From Phoronis australis (Eukaryota > Phoronida > Phoronidae): a DNA stretch of 39,700 bases. The stretch lies in the NCBI GenBank assembly GCA_002633005.1, contig NMRA01000006.1:562460-602159 (forward strand). The letters run 5' to 3'. The position numbers and the translations under genes are program-made. The notes beneath the pieces are model-generated. The model worked only from the letters and a program-made list of their open reading frames with translations, did no database searches and was not told the DNA's origin. Below are positions 1-8,600 of this stretch, in pieces (position 1 is the first letter of the stretch; every line of letters begins with the position of its first letter).

Positions 1-1
1 A

Positions 2-359
2 GTATGTTGCCAAGAGGTTGACAAGGTTGTTGCAAAACTTGATGAAGAAATGAAGCGTGACAACTAACACAGAAGAAAAAATGTATTGTGGAGCATGGGG
101 GTTTAAACCTGTATACATCAATCGTGGTGTTTTGGAGACTGCATGGTTGCAGTACAAAAGCCAATATCCTGATGGCTATGACAGACCCTTGGATAAAAGG
201 ATTTGACACGTGGCCTACAGACAGTTCCAAAGATGGGTATACGGTCACTTAGGACGAACAGTCCGTGTTGTCATTCCAGCATGCGCAGTAGCCTGCATCA
301 GAGCTTTCTACCCTCCGCCAGGAAATGAGGAAGACTTTGAGTTTCAAGGATTTTCTTAA
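2..359 (+). pseudogene. P2X7-like intracellular (ballast) domain, broken copy
   Basis: From base 2 one frame reads CCQEVDKVVAKLDEEMKRDN and meets a stop at 65-67. The domain resumes in another frame at 81 (MYCGAWGFKPVYINRGVLET) and runs on through a segment containing AYRQFQRWVYGHLG and VVIPACAVACIRAFYP to a stop at 357-359. The order Cys-Cys-Gln-Glu, Gly-Phe-x-x-Val-x-x-Asn/Asp, Ala-Tyr-Arg-x-Phe, Val-Ile/Leu-Pro-x-Cys is what I know of the zinc-binding C-terminal domain of P2X7 receptors, which also occurs in many invertebrate proteins without the channel. Two lesions are visible: the frame change between about 53 and 81, and an in-frame TGA at 204-206 where CGA (Arg) is expected, a CpG transition. 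The 5' part of the gene lies outside the window. Recognition is from memory of the family; a decayed gene or mobile-element-borne copy fits best. Confidence 0.75.
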
Positions 360-1455
360 AATTTTCACCCATTTATAGATATCAACAGTTGTCTTAGCCC
401 TGGAATGCCAACTCCTCCACATGACCTATGTATTCTGTTATAAAAACTTGTGACACGGGGACTAGTTTTATGTAATTCAAACGAGTTGCAAAAAGTTGTA
501 GTGACAAATTCCACAGAAAGATCAAACATCGTAATAAACGAATGCAATCGCAGTGCGACTTCAGCGGCATGAAATTGAAGTAGGCATTCCATGAATAGAC
601 TTCTGTGGTTTCAGAATGGTAAATAATTAACACAGCGAGCAGCATTTATTGATGCTCATCAATTTGGTTACTTATAATAACATGGTCACGACAAGTGTAA
701 TTTAACTAGGACTACATTATAAACCTCTAAACTCAACATCAGTTGAACTTATGGATTACCTAGGTAAACAGAGGAATTGGTCTCATTGGAGCCCAGTTTG
801 TGTGCTTGAAGCGAACACATTGAACACTATGGCTGTTACATAAAAAATGAAAAGTTTTGAATCTGGGCCATAGTCTGAAGTCGAGACTGAATCTTCTGCT
901 CTCTTCTTATACAGTAGAACTCTCTAAATTGGTAGCGCTTCAGTGGGAACTTTTAGAAAGGTTAGCATTAATTCCGCAGCAACGCCTCCAAATAACTCTA
1001 ACTTTGATGAAATATCTCAGTCTTACTGGATACAACTTAGCGAGTTCTACTGTAATTCAATGAGAAATCAAATAACACGACACAGCAACCACTGAATCTC
1101 AACCCAAAAGCTCCAGTATGCAATAGCTTTAGATGTCTATGACATGGTGTGAAAACACAAAAAGTATGCACATGAGTAGGAATTGGTAAATCTGGAGGGA
1201 GTGCTTATACCACTCACTCAAAAATTCCCAAGACAATGTTTGAATTCTGTGCAAGTGATTATTCTGTGTACAATTTAGATGAGATTGTGGCACGAAAAGA
1301 CTGACGACCCAAACAAGTACCTTTTCACCCCACTTAAGAAAGTCTTCCTTTACCGACACACTGTATGGGACTACAACAGTTTAATGCAATCAAATACACT
1401 TAAAAAAGCTATGCCGCAATATTAATAGTCATTGTATTGAAGAATCATTGAAATG
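360..1455. other. Intergenic stretch with possible decayed coding remnants
   Basis: No intact gene is visible. On the plus strand 1176-1301 is open for 42 codons and protein-like (FEFCASDYSVYNLDEIVARK). It is cut by TGA at 1302-1304, continues as RPKQVPFHPT to a TAA, then as ESLPLPTHCMGLQQFNAIK. This pattern fits a decayed reading frame, perhaps of the same old element as the P2X7-like copy upstream, but I recognise no family. Nothing else in the stretch is supportable. Confidence 0.25.
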
Positions 1456-1600
1456 AGGATCCAGAATTTTGAGTTAGGGGGGCCAGGGCACGGTATTAGC
1501 CAGTATTTTGCCCGTCAGACATTCCCACCCCCAAACAGTCAAATGGAATCTGGGAGAATTTTAGGGGGGGCATGGCCCCCCTCTAAATCTGCCACTAGTT
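1456..1600 (+). repeat. Dispersed GGATCC / G-run repeat, copy 1
   Basis: Begins GAGGATCCAGAATTTTGAGT, passes through GGTATTAGCCAG and ends with ATTTTAGGGGGG, CATGGCCCCCC and TCTGCCACTA. The same order recurs at 26903-27024, so this is an interspersed repeat. Related 'GGCGGATC' ends occur in the opposite orientation near 3478 and 35815. Confidence 0.7.
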
Positions 1601-1706
1601 TCAATATAAGAACATAGTATATCACTGGGTTCATCTATACAAATGGGACAGCCAAATACAACACACAAAAGCTTTTCACAATTTCCACTACTGGTACTAT
1701 AAACAC

Positions 1707-1958
1707 TCAGGCATTGCTATCTGTACCACTATCAAAAATTTGATCTAAAACATTGGTAGTGACTGTCAAATATGTGTCGGAAAGAAATTCCAGTGCTGTC
1801 CATTGACAAAGCACCAAGTCTGAATTTGTCTGTGCCACGGCATCCTCCTTGGACACATCTGGAGCACCAGCAGTCGGCATTGGAGGGGCATCGATTTCTA
1901 AGCGAATTTCAAGAACTCCAGCTTCTCTTTTGTTCCGCACAAGGTGGAAGGTGTTCTC
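1707..1958 (-). CDS. Terminal exon of an unidentified minus-strand protein
   Basis: On the minus strand the frame from 1958 to the stop at 1707-1709 reads ENTFHLVRNKREAGVLEIRL, continues through AGAPDVSKEDAVAQT and LVLCQWTALEFLSD, and ends FDSGTDSNA. It is acidic and has no membrane segment. The likely acceptor is the AAATGAAAG|GAG just upstream, or the pyrimidine-rich TTTTCAG at about 1975-1981. Use of the latter puts a TGA in this frame and leaves a shorter alternative frame ending EFLKFA. The THAP-like exon at 2419-2513 lies upstream on the same strand and ends in phase 2, which does not join cleanly to this frame, so membership in one gene is unproven. I recognise no family. Confidence 0.45.
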   Translation of the reverse strand, partial: ENTFHLVRNKREAGVLEIRLEIDAPPMPTAGAPDVSKEDAVAQTNSDLVLCQWTALEFLSDTYLTVTTNVLDQIFDSGTDSNA

Positions 1959-2418
1959 CTTTCATTTACATACTCTGAAAAGCTCAACAGCGGCAATTCA
2001 ATAGTAAAAAAAAAAACATTTTGAATCCAGAGTTGTCCATGATTAAAGTAAAACACGATGATATCTAATTGCAAGTTTTCGCCTTCTTTTATAACCTTCA
2101 AGCAAATGCCAAAACTAGATTTTAGTCCTTTTTTTGAAACAGACTACTTTAATAATCAAAACCTTGGAATTGAGTTACCATCCTGTTTTTCTTTATTCAT
2201 AGTCTGCATTCTTTTCAAAGTACATGCATCTTTTGAGATCAGCTTTATTTGTTGTGGCTTTTAGTTTTACTGATCCATTTATAACTAAATCTTTCACGGA
2301 AAAACAACAGATTTTAAACACTTGAGAACTACGGTGATTGTGAAAAAAGATTGTTATTGTTCAGGCCCTGCGAAAGCGTCATGAATTATTAGACATCAAA
2401 ATTCTCAAGGTAACTTAC

Positions 2419-2513
2419 CTTTTTATAAGACCAGCTTTAACCTTCATGATGTGTTTGTCGTCAAAGCAGCCGTCCTCAAAATGGTCGGAGCATATTTCGG
2501 CTCCGACAGAGGG
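2419..2513 (-). CDS. THAP-type zinc finger, second-half exon (partial)
   Basis: The minus strand reads a pyrimidine-rich tract, CAG acceptor, 95 coding bases and the donor GTAAGTTACC. The encoded peptide includes AEICSDHFEDGCFDDKHIMK followed by VKAGLIK. Cys-x2-His-Phe, then Cys-Phe and an LK/VKxG turn is the C-terminal half of the C2CH THAP DNA-binding domain (established family). The first half (Cys-x2/4-Cys and the conserved Trp) should be in an exon at higher coordinates; I did not find a clean one. The exon leaves in phase 2. THAP domains occur in P-element-like transposases and in host regulators derived from them; this fragment does not distinguish the two. The nearest downstream acceptor (TTTCGCAG at about 2368) would give a stop almost at once, so the locus may be decayed. 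Confidence 0.6.
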
Positions 2514-2933
2514 CTGACTCGACAGTCATTTTCAAAAGACGAGGAGAGCACACGTAAACCTGCCATTACGGAGCCAGATGCTTGTCTTTTTAGAATTTAA
2601 ATGCGCTCATGCCTTCCACCTGGGTGGTGTTAAAATAGTTAGCACATACACACACCGATGCACCATGGCTAAAACACGCCAAGGTTGAACGGTCTTTGTT
2701 CTTCGTGTACTGTGATATAATAGCAGTGAACTGCATTGTGGGATGTGATCTGGTTTGTGTTCCCCAATACCATGTCACGGTGTCAAAGGTCAACTTTTCG
2801 CGCGTTTTCTTATTTTCACTTTTTTTAAATAACTAAAGATACAATAATACGATGATTTGAATAAAATACATCCAAATAGTAATACCTTGAAGATATTATT
2901 GCAATTTAACATACTTGGACCTTGTAAAATACA

Positions 2934-3027
2934 CTTAACTTAAGACGATTTCCAAAGCAATCCTGTCATTTTTGCCAACACGAAAAACGGATTTGGTCTT
3001 TTGGGCATTTGAAGACTATTTTAAATA
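2934..3027 (+). repeat. 94-bp direct repeat, copy 1
   Basis: From CTTAACTTAAGACGATTTCC to GACTATTTTAAATA. It matches 3618-3711 with about six substitutions by eye, in the same orientation, 684 bp apart. The pair brackets the SINE-like element at 3160-3478. Confidence 0.85.
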
Positions 3028-3159
3028 CAACAAATTTGTTAAGAACCGATTGCACAAAATATAGAATGTGTAATAAGCATTACAAAAAGAAGTAGGTTTC
3101 GCGCGCAAACGCTGTGGACCATAAACAAGTAGGTCTCTTGTTCTAAGGTTAGTAGCTAA

Positions 3160-3478
3160 GTCGTGATGGTGTAGTGGTAAAGCACGCGCTCTCTATCCGT
3201 CAGGTCGTGAGTTCGACTTTCTGGAACTTTCAGGTTTTCCTGTACGACACGTTCTCCGTGTTTGTTGTTGCCTGTTTTTCTTGGATAATACTTCAGGAAC
3301 CAAGGAAAATGATTGATTTTTAGAGGAAAAAACAGAAAAATTTCCTGGGCGGAAGGGGAGCCCCCCTCCCGACCTCCCCCCATTCGGTGCTATGCTCATC
3401 TACAATCGTGGTTTGCGCAAATGCTTACAGCCGGACAAAATTTTGGGCCTCCTTGTGATATCCTAGATCCGCCACTGA
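3160..3478 (+). mobile_element. tRNA-derived SINE-like element
   Basis: An A-box-like TGGTGTAGTGG (3167-3177) and a B-box-like GAGTTCGACTT (3209-3219), spaced as in tRNA genes, form the head. The body runs through a C-rich tract to AGATCCGCCACTG at about 3478, the reverse complement of the GGCGGATC end seen in other repeats here. The tRNA-like part does not fold into a clean cloverleaf, so it is a derived promoter rather than a functional tRNA gene. Boundaries are approximate. Confidence 0.55.
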
Positions 3479-3617
3479 AATTACTCCATTTTTTAAAGAA
3501 AATGGAAGCTGACGGAGTGATGATGAAAAAACAGAAGCTGCTCAGCTGGTAAGATGTCAATTTTAATCGAAGCCTTAGTGAATCACTCAGAAACTCATAA
3601 TTCTCTCTTTGCCAAAC

Positions 3618-3711
3618 CTTAACTTAAGACGATTTCCAAAGCAATCGCGTCATTATTGCCAACACAAAAAACGGATTTGGTGTTTTGGGCAATTGAAGAC
3701 TATTTTAAATA
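3618..3711 (+). repeat. 94-bp direct repeat, copy 2
   Basis: Partner of the repeat at 2934-3027, with the same start, end and orientation. The homology stops sharply at both ends. Confidence 0.85.
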
Positions 3712-3822
3712 AAGAAAATCGTGTGTGTCAAACTGTGGTAGATTTTGTGACCTAAAACGCCCTTTGGGAAAAATGTTGAATTGGATAGACATGTTGGGAT
3801 TACTTGCTTTGCACCAAAAGCC

Positions 3823-3930
3823 GTTGTGTCTTTGCGATTTGATTACAAATCGCCAATTCAAGCGGCTGTCTACCAAACATTCACTGAAATCAAGGCTTGT
3901 GATATTACTAGCTAAATGTCAAATATTCTG
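3823..3930 (+). repeat. Dispersed ~108-bp repeat, copy 1
   Basis: From TTGTGTCTTTGCGATTTGAT through ACAAATCGCCAATTC to CAAATATTCTG. The matching copy at 13609-13716 has the same orientation and shares no homology outside. Confidence 0.8.
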
Positions 3931-4965
3931 TGCCTGACAATTACGTTCTGATTGCTATTAGGCCTACCACATCCTTCGCACATGCAAAGTTTCGTAATAC
4001 TCGGTCGAACTCCGTCAGTTTTCGAGGCCACTACGGCTCGGTGCTGGTGCAGAACAACACGAAGGCGGAGACCGGATCATGTGACGACGCTCACAAAAAT
4101 TTCTTTTCTATTTTTTATTTTTTGCGTTTATTTCTTGATTTAAAGTACACAAATTGAAGTGGAAATACTTAAAATGTCGTACTAAAATTGTTGGTATCAG
4201 AATTCAAGCAATCTTGGTTTTACCATTCACTTAATCTGAATTAACATGTGAAAAAAGTATTCATGTGGTAGCCTGCCTTTAAGTCAAGTATTTGCAATTG
4301 CAAATTTTTCTACTCATCATTTTATGATTGAGTTGGGTAGAAGAAACAATGTACCTGGACCAGACAGAACTTGTAAAGCTTGTAACGCCGATAAACTTGA
4401 AAAAGAGGATATACTTTTTGTTTGATTGTCTTGTCCTTGCAGAAATATCTATTACCACAATGAATTGTTAGAGATAGAAACACAAGGCACCAGGAGCTTC
4501 AGAATCTATGTATATTTTGAGATATACAGCATCCTTCATTCAACAAGCAATGGCAATTAGAAACGGAACTATGAGTGTTTGATGAGGCAAGAGGATACTC
4601 TTTGTAAATTAATATAATTAACTGTGGAACCAATGTCCTATGAGTTTTGAAACCAACGGTTTGTTGTTATTGTTGTTGTTGTTGTTGTTGTTAAAACGCT
4701 ACTGTATGTCTTCGCTTGTTAGTCTTCGTTTCGTTGCGTCTGGGTTGATAAAATCAATGAGGTATATACACCCCATAGGATAAAATCCTCCGGGTTGCAG
4801 CAGGGAGTACAGTAAACCACAGTGTACTTTGTAGAAATGAGCACTACAGATTTTGGTGTGAGCGTTCACGTTGAAATACGCCAGATTTCTTTTAACCTTG
4901 GTAACCTTGGTGATCTACAGTAAAAGGAGTGGCTTATTGTCCTAGGTAATCCGAGAAAGACAGAT
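3931..4965. other. Intergenic stretch; (TTG)n microsatellite
   Basis: No gene is supported. A TTG-type microsatellite lies at about 4660-4693 (TTGTTGTTATTGTTG pattern with one interruption). The remainder is AT-rich unique-looking sequence. Confidence 0.6.
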
Positions 4966-4970
4966 CTTTG

Positions 4971-5219
4971 CATGCGCGCACCCAGCCTTCAGTATGGGGG
5001 CTCGAATTCTTGGCGATGTGGACCTTTTACTAACAAATTAGTTGGTCGACTAAAAAACAGTACCACTATCGGAGATGTACGTGCTGTGAATTGTGCGTTT
5101 GCACCTTTTTAGTGGACTTGTATCTCGTTTTCTCGGACTTTTCGTTTCTCTGTCGCGGTCCTTTTTGTCCACTTCGCCAAATGGGGGGCTCGTTCGAGAC
5201 CCCCCTGCGTATGCGCATG
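4971..5219 (+). mobile_element. 249-bp inverted-repeat element (MITE), copy 1
   Basis: Starts CATGCGCGCACCCAGC and ends TGCGTATGCGCATG; the ends are imperfect inverted repeats that continue inward as GGGGGCTCGAA against TTCGAGACCCCCC. The flanks carry a perfect 5-bp direct duplication CTTTG (4966-4970 and 5220-5224). A second, diverged copy lies at 23853-24084, sharing GGACCTTTTACTAA, TTTTTAGTGGACTT and CACTTCGCCAAA. No transposase frame is present, so it is non-autonomous. I cannot name the superfamily. Confidence 0.8.
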
Positions 5220-5224
5220 CTTTG

Positions 5225-5620
5225 TACCTTTCTGACGAATTTTTCCATTCACCGCCACAACAAAAATGCGGCATCTTCGTACTGGCTGTACGGACACTTC
5301 CAACTTCATTTCGGTTCAACAGCTAACTCAGGTCAGGTGAAATCGCACGCACCCGTTAGCCAATTTGGTCTGTCGGAAGCACTTGACAGATTTCGCCGAG
5401 TTAACCTATTAAGACGTTTGATTGATTTGCATGCCAAAATTCGTCTTCTATAACCAATCAGACGTCTTAGCAGGTTCATTTGCCGGAACCGGCGAAGCCA
5501 GACACTGCCAGTAGTACCCGGGTAAGAATTACACGACCTCTTTAAGACTTTTTAGTGTTTCCTGTGGATTATTTTTTAGTTTGAAATCAAGTGAAAGAAG
5601 AAAATTGAGTCTATGATTAC
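5225..5620. other. Sequence 3' of the cysteine-rich peptide gene
   Basis: No gene supported. Reading frames here are extensions out of the adjacent MITE. An inverted CCAAT context (ATAACCAATCAG, near 5452) is the only recognisable motif. Confidence 0.4.
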
Positions 5621-5626
5621 TTTATT
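5621..5626 (-). terminator. Poly(A) signal of the cysteine-rich peptide gene
   Basis: TTTATT on the plus strand is AATAAA on the minus strand, 50 bases beyond the stop codon at 5676-5678. Another AATAAA overlaps the stop codon itself and is less likely to be used. Confidence 0.55.
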
Positions 5627-5675
5627 GTATCACAAAGGTGTACATATTCATGACATTATCTCATAGACTGTAGGT

Positions 5676-8600
5676 TTATTTGCCGAATTTATAGCAGCAG
5701 CACAGAATCGTATTTGGAGGGCACGAGCAATACTGTCGTCCACATTTGAATGAGCCACGTTTCTCAAGTTCAATTTTCTGGGCTGAAAAGTGAAGCATTA
5801 CCAACGTTAGCAAAGTACATGTACGTGGATTTAATGAACATTGCAATGACACGCCCAGGAAACCGCTGTAACAGGGTTTTCTCTCCCCCAGGAACTCAAA
5901 AACTCCTACCCGTGCGTACAAGTATTCGCACGGAGCATCACGGGGAACTGCAACGGTAACGGGCTAGTGCAGCGGTAACCAAGTACATGAGATGCTTAGT
6001 GAGGTCCATTTCCCTCACTCAATAATTTCCAGGCGTAGAGGGTGAAAACTTTGACCTGCCCAATCATAATGGGCGTATTGCTTGGACCGTTTTCCCACAC
6101 ATTTCCGAAAATTGATTAACAAATGCCTAGCGAAATATGTAGAAGAGATACGCATCAAAGTAACATTATCGACGAGAAAAGCATTTTTCTGAAATCAGCC
6201 TCACTGAGTGCGGAATCGAACAACGTACCCCGGGGTCAGTGTGTAACGGTCTGCTGGCTCAATATCTGGCATGGTATTTTAAGCTGAACATGGTTTCAAC
6301 AAATTTCTGGCAGACATTTTATCACAAAAACATCAAAAACGTTGTAGTTTTGTTGGACTGGAAAAGCCGAGGATTCCAAGAAGTCTGTCCTATTCTTCAA
6401 TTATTCCAAAAGAGTCGTTTTTGGCAGTACAATCGATAACGTCAAATCCGAAAGCTAACGCAAGGAAATCGCGACAGTGCAAGGTCACGCAAGTGTGTGC
6501 GAGATAACGCCATGTATTGTATGCGAAGCACGTTATCGCGCAAGCTTTTCTCGCTAATGATTTGCGTCTACAAAATTCAACTCCTCATTTGTCCTACTGT
6601 GAAGCCGGAGCCGTTTTTGTTTAAGGGGTGACCACACCAGTTTTTAAAATGCACTATATCAGCACACGCGTGACAACAAATACGTCACCATGCTCTTTAA
6701 AGTCCGAAAAATGATGCCATCAGATTTTCCAAATCAATTTATATTTTAATTGAAATTCAAGGTGTCACATTCTATAGAATTGTTTCTCTGTTTGTCCATA
6801 GATCCCTCTCCAGCAAAAGTGGTATAAACTGGCCGGCGCTCTTTTTCCGTGTTTGAAATTACTTTCTTCATGTTAAAGAGGAAGTGAGGCCCTCATTTCC
6901 TGTTTTCTAAAGTAATATAAATCCTGTGAAATTTAGGGACCCTGATGTTGACATCCTTGACTTTTTATTGATGTCCTCTCATGTTTAAGGACCGTTCTTG
7001 AAGGAAGGCCTACGAATTATGGACTTAACTGCTACTCTGCATTTAAATGATATAGCCTTTGTTTTAAAGTTCCCACTTGGAGGAGACCCCGAGCAATGGC
7101 CACTTTGTCACTCTATAAATCCGACATTGTCACCGAGCTACGCGGGAAAGTCGATGAAATTTCAAACTGACAAAAAGTCTCAAAAGAGGCGCCACTATTT
7201 CCCAATGTTCTCGCTGGTTCCTTGAGTGTAGAGAACACGCAGGTATCATTCAGTAGCACGTGTTTTATCAGTGGTTGATGTTACCTTGGCAGTCATTGGT
7301 TAGATTTACAACAAAGAAAGAAAATGTTTTAGCCTTGTCATGCAAGTGGCGTAACAGCAACTATTTCGTTTCTCCAGTAATGTTTAATAACCGCGTGCTT
7401 GAAGCACATACATGTACATGTACAATAAACACACATTTGGTTTTTATACTGTGTGAATACAGGAGAGCAACGTGAACAAAAGTCAGCGACAGTAGAAAAA
7501 TGCACTCCGAAAAGGCACAACTACAATTTTCTGAATCACATTTCTTGAACATAAATTAAGCACCAATTTGTCTGTACAACAGACCACATTTACACTTCCT
7601 CCATCCGATGGAGGAAGTGACTGAGTCATGCCAGTTGTTAGCGTAAAGCGTTACCAGTTGAAAATTCGAACAGCCAATCAGAAATGCCGGTGTAAAAAAT
7701 TAATGATACCTGCGTGCTCTTTACTCCAATGTTAAGCTCCTGGTTAATGAGGAGAAGGTGTACTTGTCCAATGTAAAACGTGAATTACATCAGGCGCTGC
7801 TAGCGAGTGAATAGTGCACAGACCTTGCGCATTGAAAATATGCAGAGTTGGTGGCCAATGTATGATAGCCCATGATTACAGTAAGACATAAATTTACCGT
7901 CTCTTGTCCCCAGGACTAGTGGCATGTCTTCAGTTTCCAGTTCAGTTAAACGTTCCACATCGTCCTGTAAACATAAATTAGATGACAATGACGAATTCGT
8001 TTTCCGAGGATGCAAGACGCTACACGCGAATGTCGACAAATAGGTCAGAACCATGCCCTCGAACCATTAAATCATACATCTACGTACAAACTGAAACATA
8101 ATGTATACAAGCAAAAAGAAGCATACGAATCGTCCGAATTAAAACCAGGCTTATTCTCATCGAATCGCTCGTAAGAACCAGACAAAAGGACGTAGTTCTC
8201 ACTGCGATGTACGTACAATAAAGTGGCGCGCGTATGCATTACATTTGTCCACGTCCGCAGCCTTATGGTCCTTAAACAGGATTCTGAGTGGTTTTAACGC
8301 TGTTTGATTCGAGGGATTTTCTAATAAACTTGGTTTATAACTGGGTAATTCGTTCCAAAAATCGTGACAAAAGGTGCAATACAATCATGCCAAACTCACG
8401 CGACAGCGTTTTAGCAGAACAATTGAGGCACAAGGAAATCTGTTTCCTTAACTGAAAAAGCACAGCTAGTAAATCTCGGTCAATAAAATTAAAATCTAAT
8501 AGCTTTGACAGAAATCTTAAGTAGATTTTTTTCTCTAATTTTCTTTGACTCATCGGTAGAAAGCATTAGTTGCTTCACATTTTTATCGTTATCAAACCGT

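Larger units (their letters stand above)
7096..7814 (+). pseudogene. Unidentified reading frame split by a transposon
   Basis: From ATG at 7096 the frame reads MATLSLYKSDIVTELRGKVD and EISN, meets a TGA at 7168-7170, then runs QKVSKEAPLFPN up to the left edge of the transposon at 7210. After the element and its target duplication the same frame resumes as VKLLVNEEKVYLSNVKRELH and ends at TAG 7812-7814. Removing the element plus one duplication leaves the frame continuous. The TGA sits where a Trp codon would fit and may be a later lesion. No family is recognised. The frame lies antisense within intron 3 of the cysteine-rich peptide gene, so it could be an old retrocopy or a dead gene. Confidence 0.5.

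Noticed and set aside
3160-3232. Functional tRNA gene
   Set aside because: A- and B-box-like motifs are present, but acceptor and anticodon stems do not pair convincingly; treated as a SINE head.
5091-5453. 120-codon plus-strand frame and overlapping frames on both strands
   Set aside because: Spans the end of a MITE into flanking DNA; low stop frequency follows from the GC-richer element.
8335-8553. Minus-strand frame with acceptor CTTTTTCAG and donor GTGAGTTT inside, possible alternative exon of the peptide gene
   Set aside because: The enclosed 52 nt would break the phase between exons 2 and 3, which already join cleanly.
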